Of a DNA stretch of 50,874 nucleotides, positions 1-11,011 are shown one piece after another. Numbering within the stretch: position 1 is the first letter of the stretch; each line of letters opens with the position of its first letter. The position numbers were made by a program, and so were the translations under genes. This stretch comes from Gnetum montanum (lineage: Eukaryota > Streptophyta > Gnetopsida > Gnetales > Gnetaceae), in the NCBI GenBank assembly GCA_015680685.1, contig MNCI01011864.1, positions 836,404 through 887,277 of the forward strand, read 5' to 3'. Below the pieces are notes generated by a model that worked only from the letters and a program-made list of their open reading frames with translations, was not told where the DNA came from and did no database searches.

Positions 1-1427
1 GGTCACTACTTTGCTCCTTAGACTCCTCTATGATTTTTAAAATAGTTTCGAATCTACTGTCTAAGGAGTCCCACATTTGATCTACCTTAGCCGACACTTT
101 GGTTGTTAACTTTTGAAGTGGCAAGGTTTTTTTGTTCACCAACTCTTCAAGTGGTGACTCATCCTCTTCTTCACAGAATCTTACTCCCTTCTTTCAGAGG
201 GAAGGATCGCAGTTATACTCTTTAGCACTTTCTCTTTTCTATAGCTCCCCTTCTTCCTTAGCTACTTGCTCCAACAGTCTATGCACCTCATGAGACCTAA
301 GTTCAGATAATCTCCCTTGAGCATATGTCCGAAGGGTTCTCCTGGTTTCATGTCTTAGCCCATCTACAAGATGGAGGAGTTGATCCCGTTGTGCATAACC
401 ATGGCCTAGGCAATAATGTAGCAATGCATAATATCATCCCATGGTAGCATCCAAGGGTTCATGATTACCCTGCTTCCATCCTTGGATTTTCTTATGCAAG
501 TTGGACACTCGGGAGTACGTTTGATATTTATCATTAAATAGTTCTAGCATCGTACTCCACCTCCTAATGGTTTCTGGTTCTAAGAACTAGTACAAGCTTT
601 CCGCTTCTTTTATGAGTGTCCTTGGGAACAACTTTAACTTTTGCCACTCATTTTCGATATTCTGCAAGACATAGGCATCATGAAATGCCTGTAAGTGATT
701 TTGTGGATCAGCATTGTATCCCCCCTCAAACTTTGGGATATTATTCATGTCTAATCGCTTGATCTGGCTATCTTTCTGGTGCCTTGTAGGTATTCTAAAG
801 GCCTCCATAATGTCTAACATACTCCGGGTTACTAGTAGGGGTTCTTCAATGTCATTTCTTTCATGGCATCTATGATGCCTACGCAATTCGCTACTTTCCC
901 CCTTCTTTCATGCCTTGATTCTCTTGAATGCGCTCATCCTCGCTCTTGACTCTCTCGTCGAGATCTCTCATTTTGCTTATCCTTACCCTTATCCTTACGG
1001 TTGGGCTCCTTGTGACTGCATCCTGATGTGGAAGGAGAGGGTGAATGGTGTGATGAAGGGGAAGAGGAAGGAGAACCATCACCATGATGATGTTTCCTAC
1101 CTTCTCTTCGATGATCCTGACCCTGATCGTGATGACGATTAGAATGCTTGCCCTTATCTTGTATTTGTGTTCCCTCATTGAACACTTGGTGTTCGTGGGC
1201 ATCAGAACCAGGGTTGTGTATCGTGGAGCAAAGGTTCTAATACACCACCTTCTCACTATCGTTAGGAGGGGGAACATCATTTTGTGGAGAACCTATTGAA
1301 ATAGGTTTACCACCCTTAATTTCTCTTATGACAAGTGAAGCATTATGGGATCCTTTGCCCTTCAACGATGTGTGATAACTCTTCTGCCGCGCGTCCTGTT
1401 GACNCTTTTATGAGAAGAAGAAGACAT
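1..1427 (-). pseudogene. E1 gag polyprotein fragment, disrupted
   Basis: The start codon at 1427-1425 opens a serine run (MSSSS) shared with E0, E2 and E3. Conserved blocks follow: a Ser/His-rich linker (GDGSPSSSPSSHHSPSPSTS, about 1040-1100), a capsid-like stretch with IKRLDMNN and EGGYNADPQNHLQAFHDAY (about 660-770) and WQKLKLFPRTLIKEAESLY (about 590-650), then CLGHGY..RDQL..VDGLRHETRRTLRTYAQGRL (about 300-410). In relatives this gag forms particles that package the element RNA. Frames shift between the blocks and stops occur, so this copy cannot encode a full protein. The N at 1404 removes a conserved N-terminal segment. Confidence 0.85.
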
Positions 1428-1553
1428 TGTTATCTTGTCGGTGTGCTATTGACCGTTGTTTAGTTTTTCTTCTAATTAATCCTAAGGGTTCATTTAAGCT
1501 TCCCAACGATGTGGACGATTTCCTATGTTCTACTTAGTGCACAAACAACGTAG

Positions 1554-1571
1554 TCCCCGACAATGGCGCCA
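1554..1571 (-). other. E1 primer-binding site, tRNA-Asp type
   Basis: On the minus strand the sequence is TGGCGCCATTGTCGGGGA. It matches 16 of 18 bases of the complement of a plant tRNA-Asp 3' end (TGGCGCCGTTGCCGGGGA, from memory). It starts one base after the LTR terminus, where reverse transcription of an LTR element begins. Confidence 0.8.
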
Positions 1572-1572
1572 A

Positions 1573-2326
1573 TGATGAGTGGCGAGGTACCCCTACACTC
1601 AACCATACCAATACGAGCATTACACACTCGATTCGGTCGAACTCTGCAGACTAAGTGCCTACACACCTTATGGAACACCTAAGGTTAATCGGTCATTGTC
1701 TTCCCAAGCTTACTTGTATTTGTCATGGTTGTATGGTCAAGTAAGCTTGAGGCATGTGATTTTTATATCCTTTCTATTTTTATTGCCTATGTTAAGAGAG
1801 GAAAGGGTGAAGAGACTAAGTAACTAACTTTAACTAACTAAGCCTTAATTATCCTAGCATCAATATCTGTTTCCACTTGCCGTTTCACACCCTGAACCAA
1901 TGCAACGCTGCTGGGATTACCAAACGCTATTCGTTACTGGGATTACCAAGCGTAACGCACATGCTCAAAGCAGTCGTATTGAATACACTTAACTAGGAGT
2001 TGAGGGTTGAGAGAGATTTAATTAACTAATAAATCATTTAAACATTTCATAATAATTAAAGTCCTATTTAGCTTAGTCCATGCACTGCAAGGTTTATCCA
2101 AAAGTTCATCTTTATTTCCATACACAAACATGTGCTTAGGTACAATATTTGCTCGAATAAAGATCCATTCACTTTGAGGCTCCTACTATGGGCAGATAGA
2201 AATTATTCTACAAATGGCAAGAGTTTGGCTAAGGTCTAGATCTAGATGGCAAAATAAGGGAGAGCCACCTCTTATTTATAGATTTGGCATACAATATCGC
2301 AGCCCATGCGATATCGCATCCCATCA
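1573..2326 (-). repeat. E1 5' LTR (754 bp)
   Basis: The ends match the family: on the minus strand it opens TGATGGGATGCG and closes CCACTCATCA. The minus strand has a TATA-like box in CTATAAATAAGAGG (near 2268-2285), preceded by GATATCGC-type palindromes (2290-2320). The LTR carries polymerase II initiation and polyadenylation signals in such elements. It is about 290 bp shorter than the E3 LTRs. Confidence 0.85.
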
Positions 2327-2575
2327 ATCCACAAGGTATTCTTCATGAAGATCTACTATGCATAACTTCTTGAGGGTTTTAAATAGCATCCTAGGCATAG
2401 ATCAATCATGGGGCAAGATGACATTGCCCTCCATATCATACCATCACATCTATTCATCCTAATATAGGATGAAGATAAAATTTGGTACGAACTCATCTGG
2501 ATGAGTGTATACCACTTTGCATTCATGTGGGACCAATGGTTTGGTATCTTTGGGCTTGCGAGAAGAAGAAGACAT
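2327..2575 (-). pseudogene. E0 gag N-terminal fragment, cut by E1
   Basis: A start at 2575-2573 encodes MSSSS and is followed by VVYTHPDEFVPNFIFIL (about 2450-2500), matching RVVYTHHDEYIPNFTFIL in E2. It ends with LHEEYLVD at the E1 boundary, like LYAEYIVED in the relatives. It contains in-frame stops. It is homologous to the Ty3-type gag N-terminus and non-functional. Confidence 0.8.
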
Positions 2576-2710
2576 TTTGCAAAACAAAATAAAATTATTA
2601 ATGTACTTTTATAATTCTATATATAGTGGGAATGATATTGACTTTTAGGTTCGTACAACGATATAATGGTATTCACTTAAACCTAAATAGCACACGTTCC
2701 ACAAACAAAG

Positions 2711-2728
2711 TCCTTGGCAACGGTGCTA
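2711..2728 (-). other. E0 primer-binding site, tRNA-Asp type, decayed
   Basis: The minus strand reads TAGCACCGTTGCCAAGGA. All four differences from the tRNA-Asp complement are G to A changes, as expected from cytosine deamination in methylated, silenced copies. It is next to the LTR end at 2730. Confidence 0.65.
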
Positions 2729-2729
2729 A

Positions 2730-2825
2730 TGTTGAGTGGGGAGGTACCCCTACACCCATCCATATGAATCACAAAGCCTTCATGTGTGATCCGATCGAAT
2801 TCCATGGACTTTATTGTTTCCAGTG
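2730..2825 (-). repeat. E0 5' LTR, left part
   Basis: It begins TGTTGAGTGGGGAGGTACCCC on the plus strand, the counterpart of TGATGAGTGGCGAGGTACCCC in E1 and E2. It stops at the E2 insertion point. The LTR resumes at 9368 after the E2 target duplication (cagtg at 2821-2825, cattg at 9363-9367, one mismatch). Confidence 0.75.
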
Positions 2826-3627
2826 TGATGAGTGGCGAGGTACCCCTACACTCAACCATATGAATATGAGCGTTACATGCACGATCTGGTCGAAATCCAT
2901 AGACTAAGTGCCTACACGCCTTATGGAACACTTAAGGTTAATCATTCGTTGTCTTCCCAGACTTACTTGTATTTGTCACGGTTGTATAATTAAGTAAGTC
3001 TGAGGTATGTGATTTTTATATCTTTTATGTTTTTATCTCCTATGCTATTGAGGTAAAGGATGAAGATCCTAATTAACTAACTTTAACTAACTAAGTCTTA
3101 ATTAACCTAGCATTAGTATCCGTTCCCACTTACCGTTCATACCCTGAACCAATGCAACCTTTGGGATTACCAAACACTATTCGTTGTTGGGATTACCAAG
3201 TGTAACACACGTGCTCAAAGCGGTCGTACTGAATGCACTTAACTATGAGAGAAGGGTTGAGAGAGATTTAATTAACTAATAAAGCATTTAAATGATGAAC
3301 AATAAATAAAGTCCTATTTAGCTTAGTCCATGCACTGCAAGGTTTATCCAAGAAGTTTGTCTTTATTTCCGTACAAAAACTTGTGCTCAAGTACAATATT
3401 TACTCGAATAAAGATCCGTTCACTTTGGAGCTCCTATTGCAGGCACATGGAAATTATTCTATCTCTGGAGAGGTAAAACTGCCAAAGTTTCGCTAGGGTC
3501 TAGGCCTAGACTGAGAAACAAGGGAGAGCCGCCTCTTATTTATAGATTTGACAACGCACTGCGATATCACGTACGTGATATTGCAGGGGATGAGATATTG
3601 CGGTGGACACGATATTATGTCCCATCA
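2826..3627 (-). repeat. E2 3' LTR (802 bp)
   Basis: The ends are TGATGGGACA (minus, at 3627) and CCACTCATCA (minus, at 2826). A TATA-like element, CTATAAATAAGAGGCGGC, lies near 3530-3548 on the minus strand. Between it and the LTR start are four GATATCGC-like palindromic units (about 3555-3618). The motif ACCCACATGACT just outside (3629-3640) is the polypurine-side flank, with one change from the family CCCCCATGACT. Confidence 0.85.
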
Positions 3628-5879
3628 TACCCACATGACTGAATAAAAACTTGTCCTCGAGTTCCTTACAAAATATTGGGACGGTATGGGATTATTGACT
3701 TAAATGGAACTAATGGTGAATGGGATGACATGTGAATGGATCATCATTATAGAACAAGACAAAACTGGTGTTTATGACAACAAGAGTGAACACTTTATAC
3801 ATTTGACATTAGGCCTTATTTGGTAGCTAAGAGAGAAGAGAGAAGAAGTCTGCTGCTACCAACGCCAAGGTTGTGCCTTTCGTTGTCTATCCGTAAGCAT
3901 GTCATCCATCTCGTTCTTTGCATAGTTTCTTCAGTACTGATCCATTCCAAGTGTTCCCTCTAGATCCAATTCATTGTTGCATGATTGCCATTTGCACACA
4001 CAACACAGTCTTTATATTAGCAAGGGTAAATGAATCACAATGTAGTTGATACCTTGCTTTGGTGAAAGGTCTATTGGCTGAGTTGTGGTATGGCTGATAC
4101 GGATCTGGAGATACCATAGTGGCTACCGAAGGTATAGGGGTTAGGAGAAAATCAAAAAAAATTTGGGTCTGGACCCCCATGACTAAGAGCGAACCTCCGG
4201 TAGTAATAGAATGGAGAAAGAATAAAGAACAAGAAAGATGGAGAAAAAGACAACTATAACATCGATGAAATGGATGTCAAGATGGAAATGAACAAAATAA
4301 AGTTGATTGCAAAAAAGTTAAGGAAAAGAATTTAACTGATGCACCAAATAGGAATGTCAGTGGATCCTCCCCAAAGCAGGCTCATGCCCCTAATGCCCTA
4401 ACAAACCCACATTCAAAGAGTCCGTAAGCTCTAGGAATGTCATTTGGGACAAGAGTTAAAGTCTTAACCACAAGAATTTACCAAAAAAAAAATAATGTGT
4501 CAACCAAAATATACACTAATGATACAACCGACAATGAGGTGAACAATGGAGAGAATGATGGAGAGAAGAGAATGGAATGGAATCCCAAGAATAAGGTGGT
4601 GTACAACCCCTTGTGTAGCTAATGATTAATGTGACTTAGTAGATCCCATTCCAAGTCTAGCCTCAAACAAACCACATCTAGTGACTTCGCATTAATGCAT
4701 TCAGCCAATCTATCCCCTTGAAGTAACAAGAATGCCTTCCCAAAGAGCCACCACCATTCCGACGAAATAAAGGAGGAGAGAATGGGAAACGAGAAGGGCC
4801 TTAGTTAGAGGGAACATTTTTATTTTAGTTTCATAACTAGTGCTTGTAGTCCAAATGATTATTTCTTCTAAGGGGTGTGCTTTGAATTCTCACTGTTTGT
4901 TTTTTTTTCTTTTGTGTTTATGTGTGAGAACCACACTATGCAAAGACTTTGTTATTTTTATTTGCTCAGCTTCCTGATAATTAAGTAACATCGAAACAGT
5001 AAGAAAACTCAAGAAGAAAACATCCAAGCACCCAAGAGAATGGCCAACACAAATGCATCAAGTTTCCTTGAAACCACACCCTTTTTAATCCTTGAGTCTT
5101 TTCTTAGTTTGAGAAATGCCCAGTCACCGATTCGTTGATAGTTCTTATTTAGAAAGGGACTGTACATTTCCAAACTGAGAGAGACCATAGAAATTTATGG
5201 ATGTATGAGTGAAGTGAACTCATTGCCTGCTATATCAAAAGAACCATACCTTAGTATCGACATCATAACTTAAAGGTAAAAACCAAACATTAGCAACCAA
5301 TAGAAAATAGTTCATACCATCATGAGCACTTATTGGGTGACAAACTTAACAAAATGGATAAAACACACACACACACATAAAGAAATGAAAAAGTATAATG
5401 ATGTTGTAAAACAAAAACAAGAAAAGTTAAAGAAATTTATAAAACAAAAATGTGCAAAAAAAAATGTGTAAAACAAAAATCTGGAAAACAAAAACTAAAA
5501 AGAACTAAGGGCCTCAAATGATCAGCATAGGTGGCCATCTCCCCCATGATTGAATTGAAAGGGAAAGATCCATAATAATGAGCATTTGTTTGAATTTCTT
5601 GAAAGTGTCCAACTTCTCCCAATTCATGTTTTCAGGTTAAGGGTTGGAAGTTGGCAACACTCATATTGCAATGTATCTATGCCTTCGTTGTGGGCGCGAG
5701 TTGTTCCCCCAGTTTGTTCCATGCATGTTGGTGGGTTGCTCTCTTGATTAGCTATCAACCACTAGGTGTTCTCTTGTTGTGTGGTTGCTACATATAGACA
5801 CCTTTGTATCTGAGTCTCTCGGGCACATCAGTTGCAAGCAGGAGATGCTGAATATTCCTCCATGTCATCACCCTCTAAG
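3628..5879 (-). other. E2 internal 3' region without recognisable genes
   Basis: This 2.25 kb corresponds to 40230-42300 of E3, reversed. Only short chance ORFs occur. It contains an A-rich tract (5400-5500; T-rich in element sense), a short CA run near 5370, and copies of CCCCCATGACT at 4174-4184 (exact) and 5541-5551 (one mismatch). A shared block near 5215-5060 (TGAACTCATTGCCTGC and AGTTTCCTTGAAACCACACCC) is also seen in E3 and E4. I see no protein domain here. Confidence 0.7.
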
Positions 5880-8672
5880 TTACTGTATGTGATGCATGGA
5901 ACTTTCTTCTTCTCGATCTTTCCATAAAATGTTTACCTTAGATATTTCCAAGGAAAGATTGCGGATTCCTAGGTATGCATCTATTGTACTTAGCCATGCC
6001 CTTCCCATTATGATTGGGAAGTCCCCTTTGTTGCTATTGACTTCTATCACTAAGAAATCAACTAGGTATGACCAACCACACACAGTGGTAACGATGTCCT
6101 CCACCAATCCCAAGGGAATGGTGATGGATTGGTCAGCCAGCTCTAGTTGAATATTACTCTTCTTGAGTGGAGGCAGGTTCCAGGCTTTATACATTTCTCG
6201 TGAGATTAAGTTGACTCTGAAACTTGAGTCAAGAAGAGCCTTATGAAGTTCATTCCCAGCGACTTGGAGGTAGATTAAGGGACTTCCAGGGTCAGAGAGT
6301 TTCCTAGGAAGGTGGCCTACCTTGATCCAGTCAGTAACAGTATGTGTTAACATAATTGTGTGTGTTGAGCTCNTGCCAATAGTTCCACTACCTCCTGCTC
6401 CAACAATGCAAGGGGAACTTCCCNGATGGTATGTATGTGGTGTGTCTCCCGAAGGAGAAAGAGTCCTAAAATACTCCTGAACTTGGTAGTGAGGTTGCGG
6501 AGTTGCATGACCCATAGAGTCACTTGGAGAAATCGACTGCTGCACATAGTAGCCATATGGGTCTAGTTGCCGATGAGGGTATTGTTTTCTAGGCAGTGGC
6601 ATCCCCCATGACTGTGGGTGTTGCCATTGATGGTGTTGTTCGATAGGATGTGGCAGAGTTCCACTTGGGTAATATGTTAATGGTTGGTGGAACTGCCTCG
6701 GGTTACCTTGGGGATAAGGTAACCTTTGGGGTGCCTACCGTCTGTTAAGTCTTGGGTTGAGTGTGTACACCCTAGACTCTTGTAGATGTGAGATTATTGG
6801 GCAACATACCTTAGGATGGTCATATTGGTAGATCTCACATCCACCATCATTGTCTGTGTCAAAATCCACAACCTCATCGGTGATAGTCATTTTTCCCTTA
6901 CCCTTGTCACGTGCATGGCCTGAATCTCTCTGCTTTTTCTTATCACGGTCATTACTTCATTTCTCCTTAGACTCCTCTACAATTTTTAGGACAATTTCAA
7001 TTTTACTATCTAAGGAGCTCCATATTTTATTTACCTTAGCCGACACTTCTGTTGTTAGCTTTTGAAGCAGCAAGGTTTTTCTATTCACCAACTCTTCAAG
7101 TGGTGACTCATCCTCTTCCTCACAGAATCTTACTCCCTTCTTTCGGAGGGAAGGATCGTGGTTATACTCTTTCGCACTTTCTTTTTTCCATAGCTCCCCT
7201 TCTTCTTTAGCTACTTGCTCCAACAATCTATGAACTTCATGGGACCTAAGTTCTGATAATCTCCCTTGGGCATATGTCCCAAGGGTTTTCCTAGTTTCAT
7301 GTCTTAGCCCATCTACGAGATGACGGAGTTGATCCCGTTGCACATAACCATGGCCCGGGCAACGATGTAGCAATGCGTAATATCGGCCCATGGCAGCATC
7401 CAAGGGTTCGTGAGTACCCTACTTCCATCTTTGGATTTATTTACGCAAGTTGAACACCATGGAGTATATTTGGTATTTATCGTTAAAAAATTTTAGCATT
7501 GTACTCCACCTCCTAATGGTTTCCGGTTCTAAGGACTGGTACCAACTCTCTGCTTCTTTTATGAGTGTCCTAGGAAACAACTTTAACTTCTGCCACTCAT
7601 TTTCGATATTCTGCAAGGCGTAGGCATCGTGGAATGCCTATAAGTGATTCTACGGATCAACATTGTATCCCCCTTCGAATCGTGGGATATTATTCATGTC
7701 TAGTCTCTTGATCCGACTATATTTTTGGTGCCTTGTAGGTATTCTCACAACCTCTGTAATATCTAACATACTTCAGGTGACAAGTAGGGGTTCATCATGA
7801 TCATCTCTCTCATGATGTCTATGATGCCTACGTGGTTCCCTATTTTCCCTTCTACCATGCCTTGATTCTCTTGAATGCCCTCATCCTCGCTCTCGACTCT
7901 CTTGTCGAGGTCTCTCATTTTGCTTACCCTTATCCTCACTGTTGTGCTTTTTGTGACTGCGTCCTGATGTGGAAGGAGAGGGTGAATGATGTGATGAAGG
8001 TGAAGAAGAAGGAGAACCATCGCCATGGCGATGTCTCCTACCTTCTCTTTGGTGGTTACAGCCCCAATCGTGATGATGATCCAAATGTCCATCCTTGTCA
8101 TGTGTTTTTGTTCCCTCAGTGAACACTTGGTGTTCATGGGGATCAGAACCAGAGTTGTGAATCGTAGAGTGTAGGTTCTGATACCCTACCTCCTCACCAT
8201 TGTGAGGAGGGGGAACATCATTTGATGGAGAACCTGTTATAACTGGTTCACCATCTCCAATTTCACTTAGGACATGCGGGACCCCTTTTCCCTTCAACGA
8301 TGTATGGTAGCTCTCCTGCCGCGAGTCCCTTAAACGTTGCACCGCTGTGGGATGGTAATCCCTTATGTCATAATCTTCTACAATGTATTCAGCGTATAGC
8401 TACGTCATGCCTATCTGTGCAAGAGCACGAAGAAGCATGCTAGGGACTGCCCAATTTGGAGGTAACACTATGTTACCTTGCAAATCTCGCCAATGCAATT
8501 GTTCATCCTGATGGAGGATAAAAGTAAAATTGGGTATATACTCATCGTGATGAGTATACACCACCCGATACTGTTGAGGAACTGGCGGTTTTTGGTTATG
8601 TGTTTGGTGGGGCCGACTGTCTCTAGTGTGATCCCTATGCAGTGAAGTGCTCTTGTTCGAAGAAGAAGACAT
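5880..8672 (-). pseudogene. E2 gag-protease polyprotein, one frame with stops
   Basis: The start at 8672-8670 (MSSSSNK) and the blocks at 8400, 7881-8342, 6957-7403 and 5880-6602 all lie in one frame over about 930 codons, broken by stop codons. Domains in order are: N-terminal YTHHDEYIPNFTFILHQDEQ; the Ser/His-rich linker; a capsid-like region; a degenerate zinc knuckle (CEIYQYDHP, near 6820-6850); and a retropepsin-like domain at about 6350-5900 with LLDSSFRVNLIS (catalytic D kept, following G changed to S) and IIMGRAWLSTIDAY. Positions 6373-6424 are an N-bounded, wrongly oriented fragment, so about 200 bp of real sequence are probably missing there. Confidence 0.85.
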
Positions 8673-8799
8673 TATGTCTTATTCGGTGTGCTGATTAACC
8701 GTTATTCAAATTTTCTTTTGATTAACCCTAAGGGTTCGTTTAAGTTTCCCAATGATGTGGATGATTTCCTATGTTCTACTTAGCACACAAACAACTTAG

Positions 8800-8817
8800 T
8801 CCTCGACAACGGCGCCA
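8800..8817 (-). other. E2 primer-binding site, tRNA-Asp type
   Basis: The minus strand reads TGGCGCCGTTGTCGAGGA, 16 of 18 bases of the tRNA-Asp complement. The adjoining base at 8819 is N and the expected LTR terminus is absent, so the 5' LTR end is lost at a doubtful join. Confidence 0.75.
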
Positions 8818-8819
8818 AN

Positions 8820-9362
8820 TACTAATTAACTAACTTTAACTAACTAAGTCTTAATTAACCTAGCATCAGTATCCGTTCCCACTTACCGTTCACACCTTGA
8901 ACCAATGCAACCTTTGGGATTACCAAACGTTATTCGTTGCTGGGATTACCAAGTGTAACGCACGTGCTCGAAGCGGTCATACTGAATGCACTTAACTATG
9001 AGAGAAGGGTTGAGAGAGATTTAATTAACTAATAAAGCATTTAAATGATGAACAGTAAAATCCTATTTAGCTTAGTCCATGCACTGCAAGGTTTATCCAA
9101 GAAGTTCATCTTTATTTCCTTACACAAACTTGTGCTCAGGTACAATATTTGCTCGAATAAAGATCCGTTTACTTTGGAGCTCTTACTGCGGGCACATGGA
9201 AATTATTCTATCTCTAGAGAGGTAAAACTGTTAGAGTTTCACTAAGGTCTAGGCCTAGGTTGAGAAACAAGGGAGAGTCGCCTCTTATTTATAGATTTGG
9301 CGGTGCACTGTGATATTGCGAGGGATGCGATATCACGGCGGACGCGATATCACGTCCCATCA
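8820..9362 (-). repeat. E2 5' LTR, truncated (543 bp left)
   Basis: It aligns with 3070-3627 of the 3' LTR (shared TTAACTAACTAAGTC, CGTTCCCACTTACCGTTC and TTATTTATAGATTTGG blocks). The roughly 240 bp next to the primer site are missing at the N at 8819. It has three GATATCGC-like units (9309-9356) against four in the partner LTR. The right end is CCCATCA at 9356-9362. Confidence 0.8.
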
Positions 9363-9367
9363 CATTG

Positions 9368-10238
9368 CACTAGCCCTTTAGGAAATGAATCTAGCCTTAA
9401 GGTCAATCGTTGTCTTCCCAATTACACTTGTGACGTTCATTGTATGGTTACACTTGTGACGTTCATTGTATGGTTAAGTGTAATTGAGCCATTCAATTTT
9501 TATCATTTTTATGTTTTATAATTGGGTGCTTAAATTGTAGATAAACATGGATTTGATTAACTAATCTAAACTAACTAATTAACTAATCATTTAACTAATC
9601 CTAACATAAGTATCCGTTCCCACTTTCCATACATGTCCTGAACCCACATATCTGTTGTTGGGCGACCAAGTGCTACGCTATTGGGCGTACCAAGTCATAA
9701 CCCTGCTGAGATTACCAAGCGAATACGTGTTACGCTCAAAGCAGTCGTACTTATGTGTGTAATCTATCTCTCTTAATTGTCTCATAAATGTAATCACTGA
9801 GAAATATTTAATAATTAAGTGAAAACATTAATAAATAATTGGAAATAGTAAATGCATAAATAAAATAGCTAATCTATCCAAAGTGCTGCAAGTTTTATTA
9901 GAAAGCTCATCTTTATTGCTGCACACATTGTCGTGCTTAGGTACAACAATGCTCGAATAAAGATTTGTACACTCAATGACTCCTGCTGCGAGCACTTGAA
10001 GAAAAAATTCTAACTTTCAAATGGAAAAAAAAATGCAAGAGCTCCGTTGAAATTACAATTTACTTATGCCATAAATGTGGCTACATGCTCATATTTATAA
10101 TCAACACATGACACTACGTCGACGAGGCCACGTTGACGCATGATATGATGCATCAACTAGGCCTCATTGATGAGACCCAGATGACAAGGCTGCGACGACG
10201 AGGTCTCGTCGACACAACTAACAGAACACGACTCATCA
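9368..10238 (-). repeat. E0 5' LTR, right part
   Basis: It continues the LTR interrupted at 2825: TATCCGTTCCCAC, CATGTCCTGAACCC and ATTACCAAGCG blocks match other LTRs of the family. A minus-strand TATA-like box (TTATAAATATGAGC, near 10088-10103) is followed by GC-rich GTCGACGAGG-type repeats (10115-10220). The end at 10238 reads TGATGAGTCGTG on the minus strand. A 26-bp unit is duplicated in tandem at 9423-9474. Confidence 0.65.
9423..9474. repeat. 26-bp tandem duplication inside E0 LTR
   Basis: Two identical units starting TACACTTGTGACGTTCATTG occupy 9423-9448 and 9449-9474. It is not seen in the other LTRs of the window, so it is probably local slippage. Confidence 0.8.
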
Positions 10239-10401
10239 ATTGTGAATCAACAAACCAATTTGTGTGCAATTTTACAATAAAGATGTGTAGAATTTGAAAT
10301 CTTTCTATATATTTGCAAAGAGAATGAAGGATGAATTTTCAAAGAATCAATGTTCTTGTTAGACCCATGATTTCTTTTGATCCTATATAAATATTGGTCT
10401 T

Positions 10402-10626
10402 ATCCAGAGTCATTCCTTGAGATTTATGGATCATCATGACCTCAAGGATCATCATGACCTATGCCAATTGCAATAGTAACTAATGCGATGTTTGTTGAAC
10501 CATAGGTACAATCGAGATACAATAGAGGTTTTGTCCAGAGTCATTCCTTGAGATTTATGGATCATCATGACCTATGCCAATTGCAATAGAACGGATGCAG
10601 TGTTAGTTAAACCATAGGTACAATCG
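10402..10626 (+). repeat. Imperfect tandem repeat upstream of the PPR gene
   Basis: Copies at about 10402-10518 and 10533-10626 share CCAGAGTCATTCCTTGAGAT, GACCTATGCCAATTGCAATAG and CCATAGGTACAATCGA. The first copy also has an internal duplication of GGATCATCATGACCT. A TATA-like CTATATAAATA lies just before it (10383-10393), about 620 bp from the PPR start. It may be part of a distal promoter, but the sequence does not prove this. The rest of 10239-11011 shows nothing else recognisable. Confidence 0.6.
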
Positions 10627-11011
10627 ACATATTGTTGAATGGACATTCAACAATACTATGAAATGGTAATGCAGTTTCCTTGCCGACAGATAATACTATG
10701 AATTGTAACAAAAGCACTATTCACCAATCATGCTTCAGCCATAAAAATGATAGAATCCCATCCAAACCTTTCAGCCAAATAATCAAGCCATGCATCCCAA
10801 ACCAGAACCGATAGGTCGTTCGAATTTCTTAGTTGGTTTTCCAAAGAATATGAAATACCGATGGAAACACTGTGATGGACAGGACAGTCTCGGAAGCACC
10901 TTACAATAAAGAGCTTTCTGTAGTCTAGCCGTTAAAAAACTTCATAATCTTCTTCGAGTTTTCAGAACTCCCGGATTTACTCATCATTCGCAGGCAGAAT
11001 CAACGAGAAAA

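Larger units (their letters stand above)
1..2326 (-). mobile_element. E1: Ty3/gypsy-type LTR element, 5' LTR plus partial gag, runs off left edge
   Basis: Read on the minus strand, an LTR (2326 to 1573) is followed by a tRNA-Asp-type primer-binding site (1571 to 1554) and a gag start at 1427. The gag is close to that of E2 and E3. The LTR right end cuts into a gag N-terminus of an older relative (E0, 2327-2575), so E1 is a nested insertion. The 3' part and target duplication lie outside the window. A single N at 1404 replaces about 320 bp that the relatives have between the first codons and the next conserved gag block, so part of the gag is missing from the assembly or deleted. Confidence 0.85.
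2826..9362 (-). mobile_element. E2: non-autonomous gag-pro LTR element nested in E0 LTR
   Basis: On the minus strand the order is 5' LTR (9362-8820, truncated), primer site (8817-8800), gag-pro (8672-5880), about 2.25 kb without recognisable coding (5879-3628), and 3' LTR (3627-2826). There is no reverse transcriptase or integrase anywhere, although gag and protease are well conserved. Near-identical 5-bp flanks (cagtg/cattg) support one insertion event. By analogy with E6 it derives from an autonomous Ty3/gypsy element that lost pol and would have moved using enzymes supplied in trans. Confidence 0.85.
2327..10238 (-). mobile_element. E0: older LTR element interrupted by E1 and E2
   Basis: Pieces of one minus-strand element appear in order: LTR right part 10238-9368, LTR left part 2825-2730, primer site 2728-2711, and gag start at 2575 running to 2327. 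E2 (2826-9362) sits within the LTR and E1 within gag. The pieces are collinear with E2 and E3. E0 must predate both insertions, which fits its more diverged primer site (14 of 18 bases). Its remainder lies left of the window. Confidence 0.75.

Noticed and set aside
915-1299. Plus-strand ORFs opposite E1 gag (also 7832-8122 and 37538-37984 in other frames)
   Set aside because: Shadows of the Ser/His-rich gag linker in another frame or strand.
5350-5385. CA microsatellite in E2 (GT run in E3 near 40530)
   Set aside because: Very short and shared by descent; it adds nothing beyond the element homology.
10383-10393. CTATATAAATA as the PPR promoter TATA box
   Set aside because: About 620 bp from the start codon with repeats in between; possible, but the distance makes it unsupported without transcript data.
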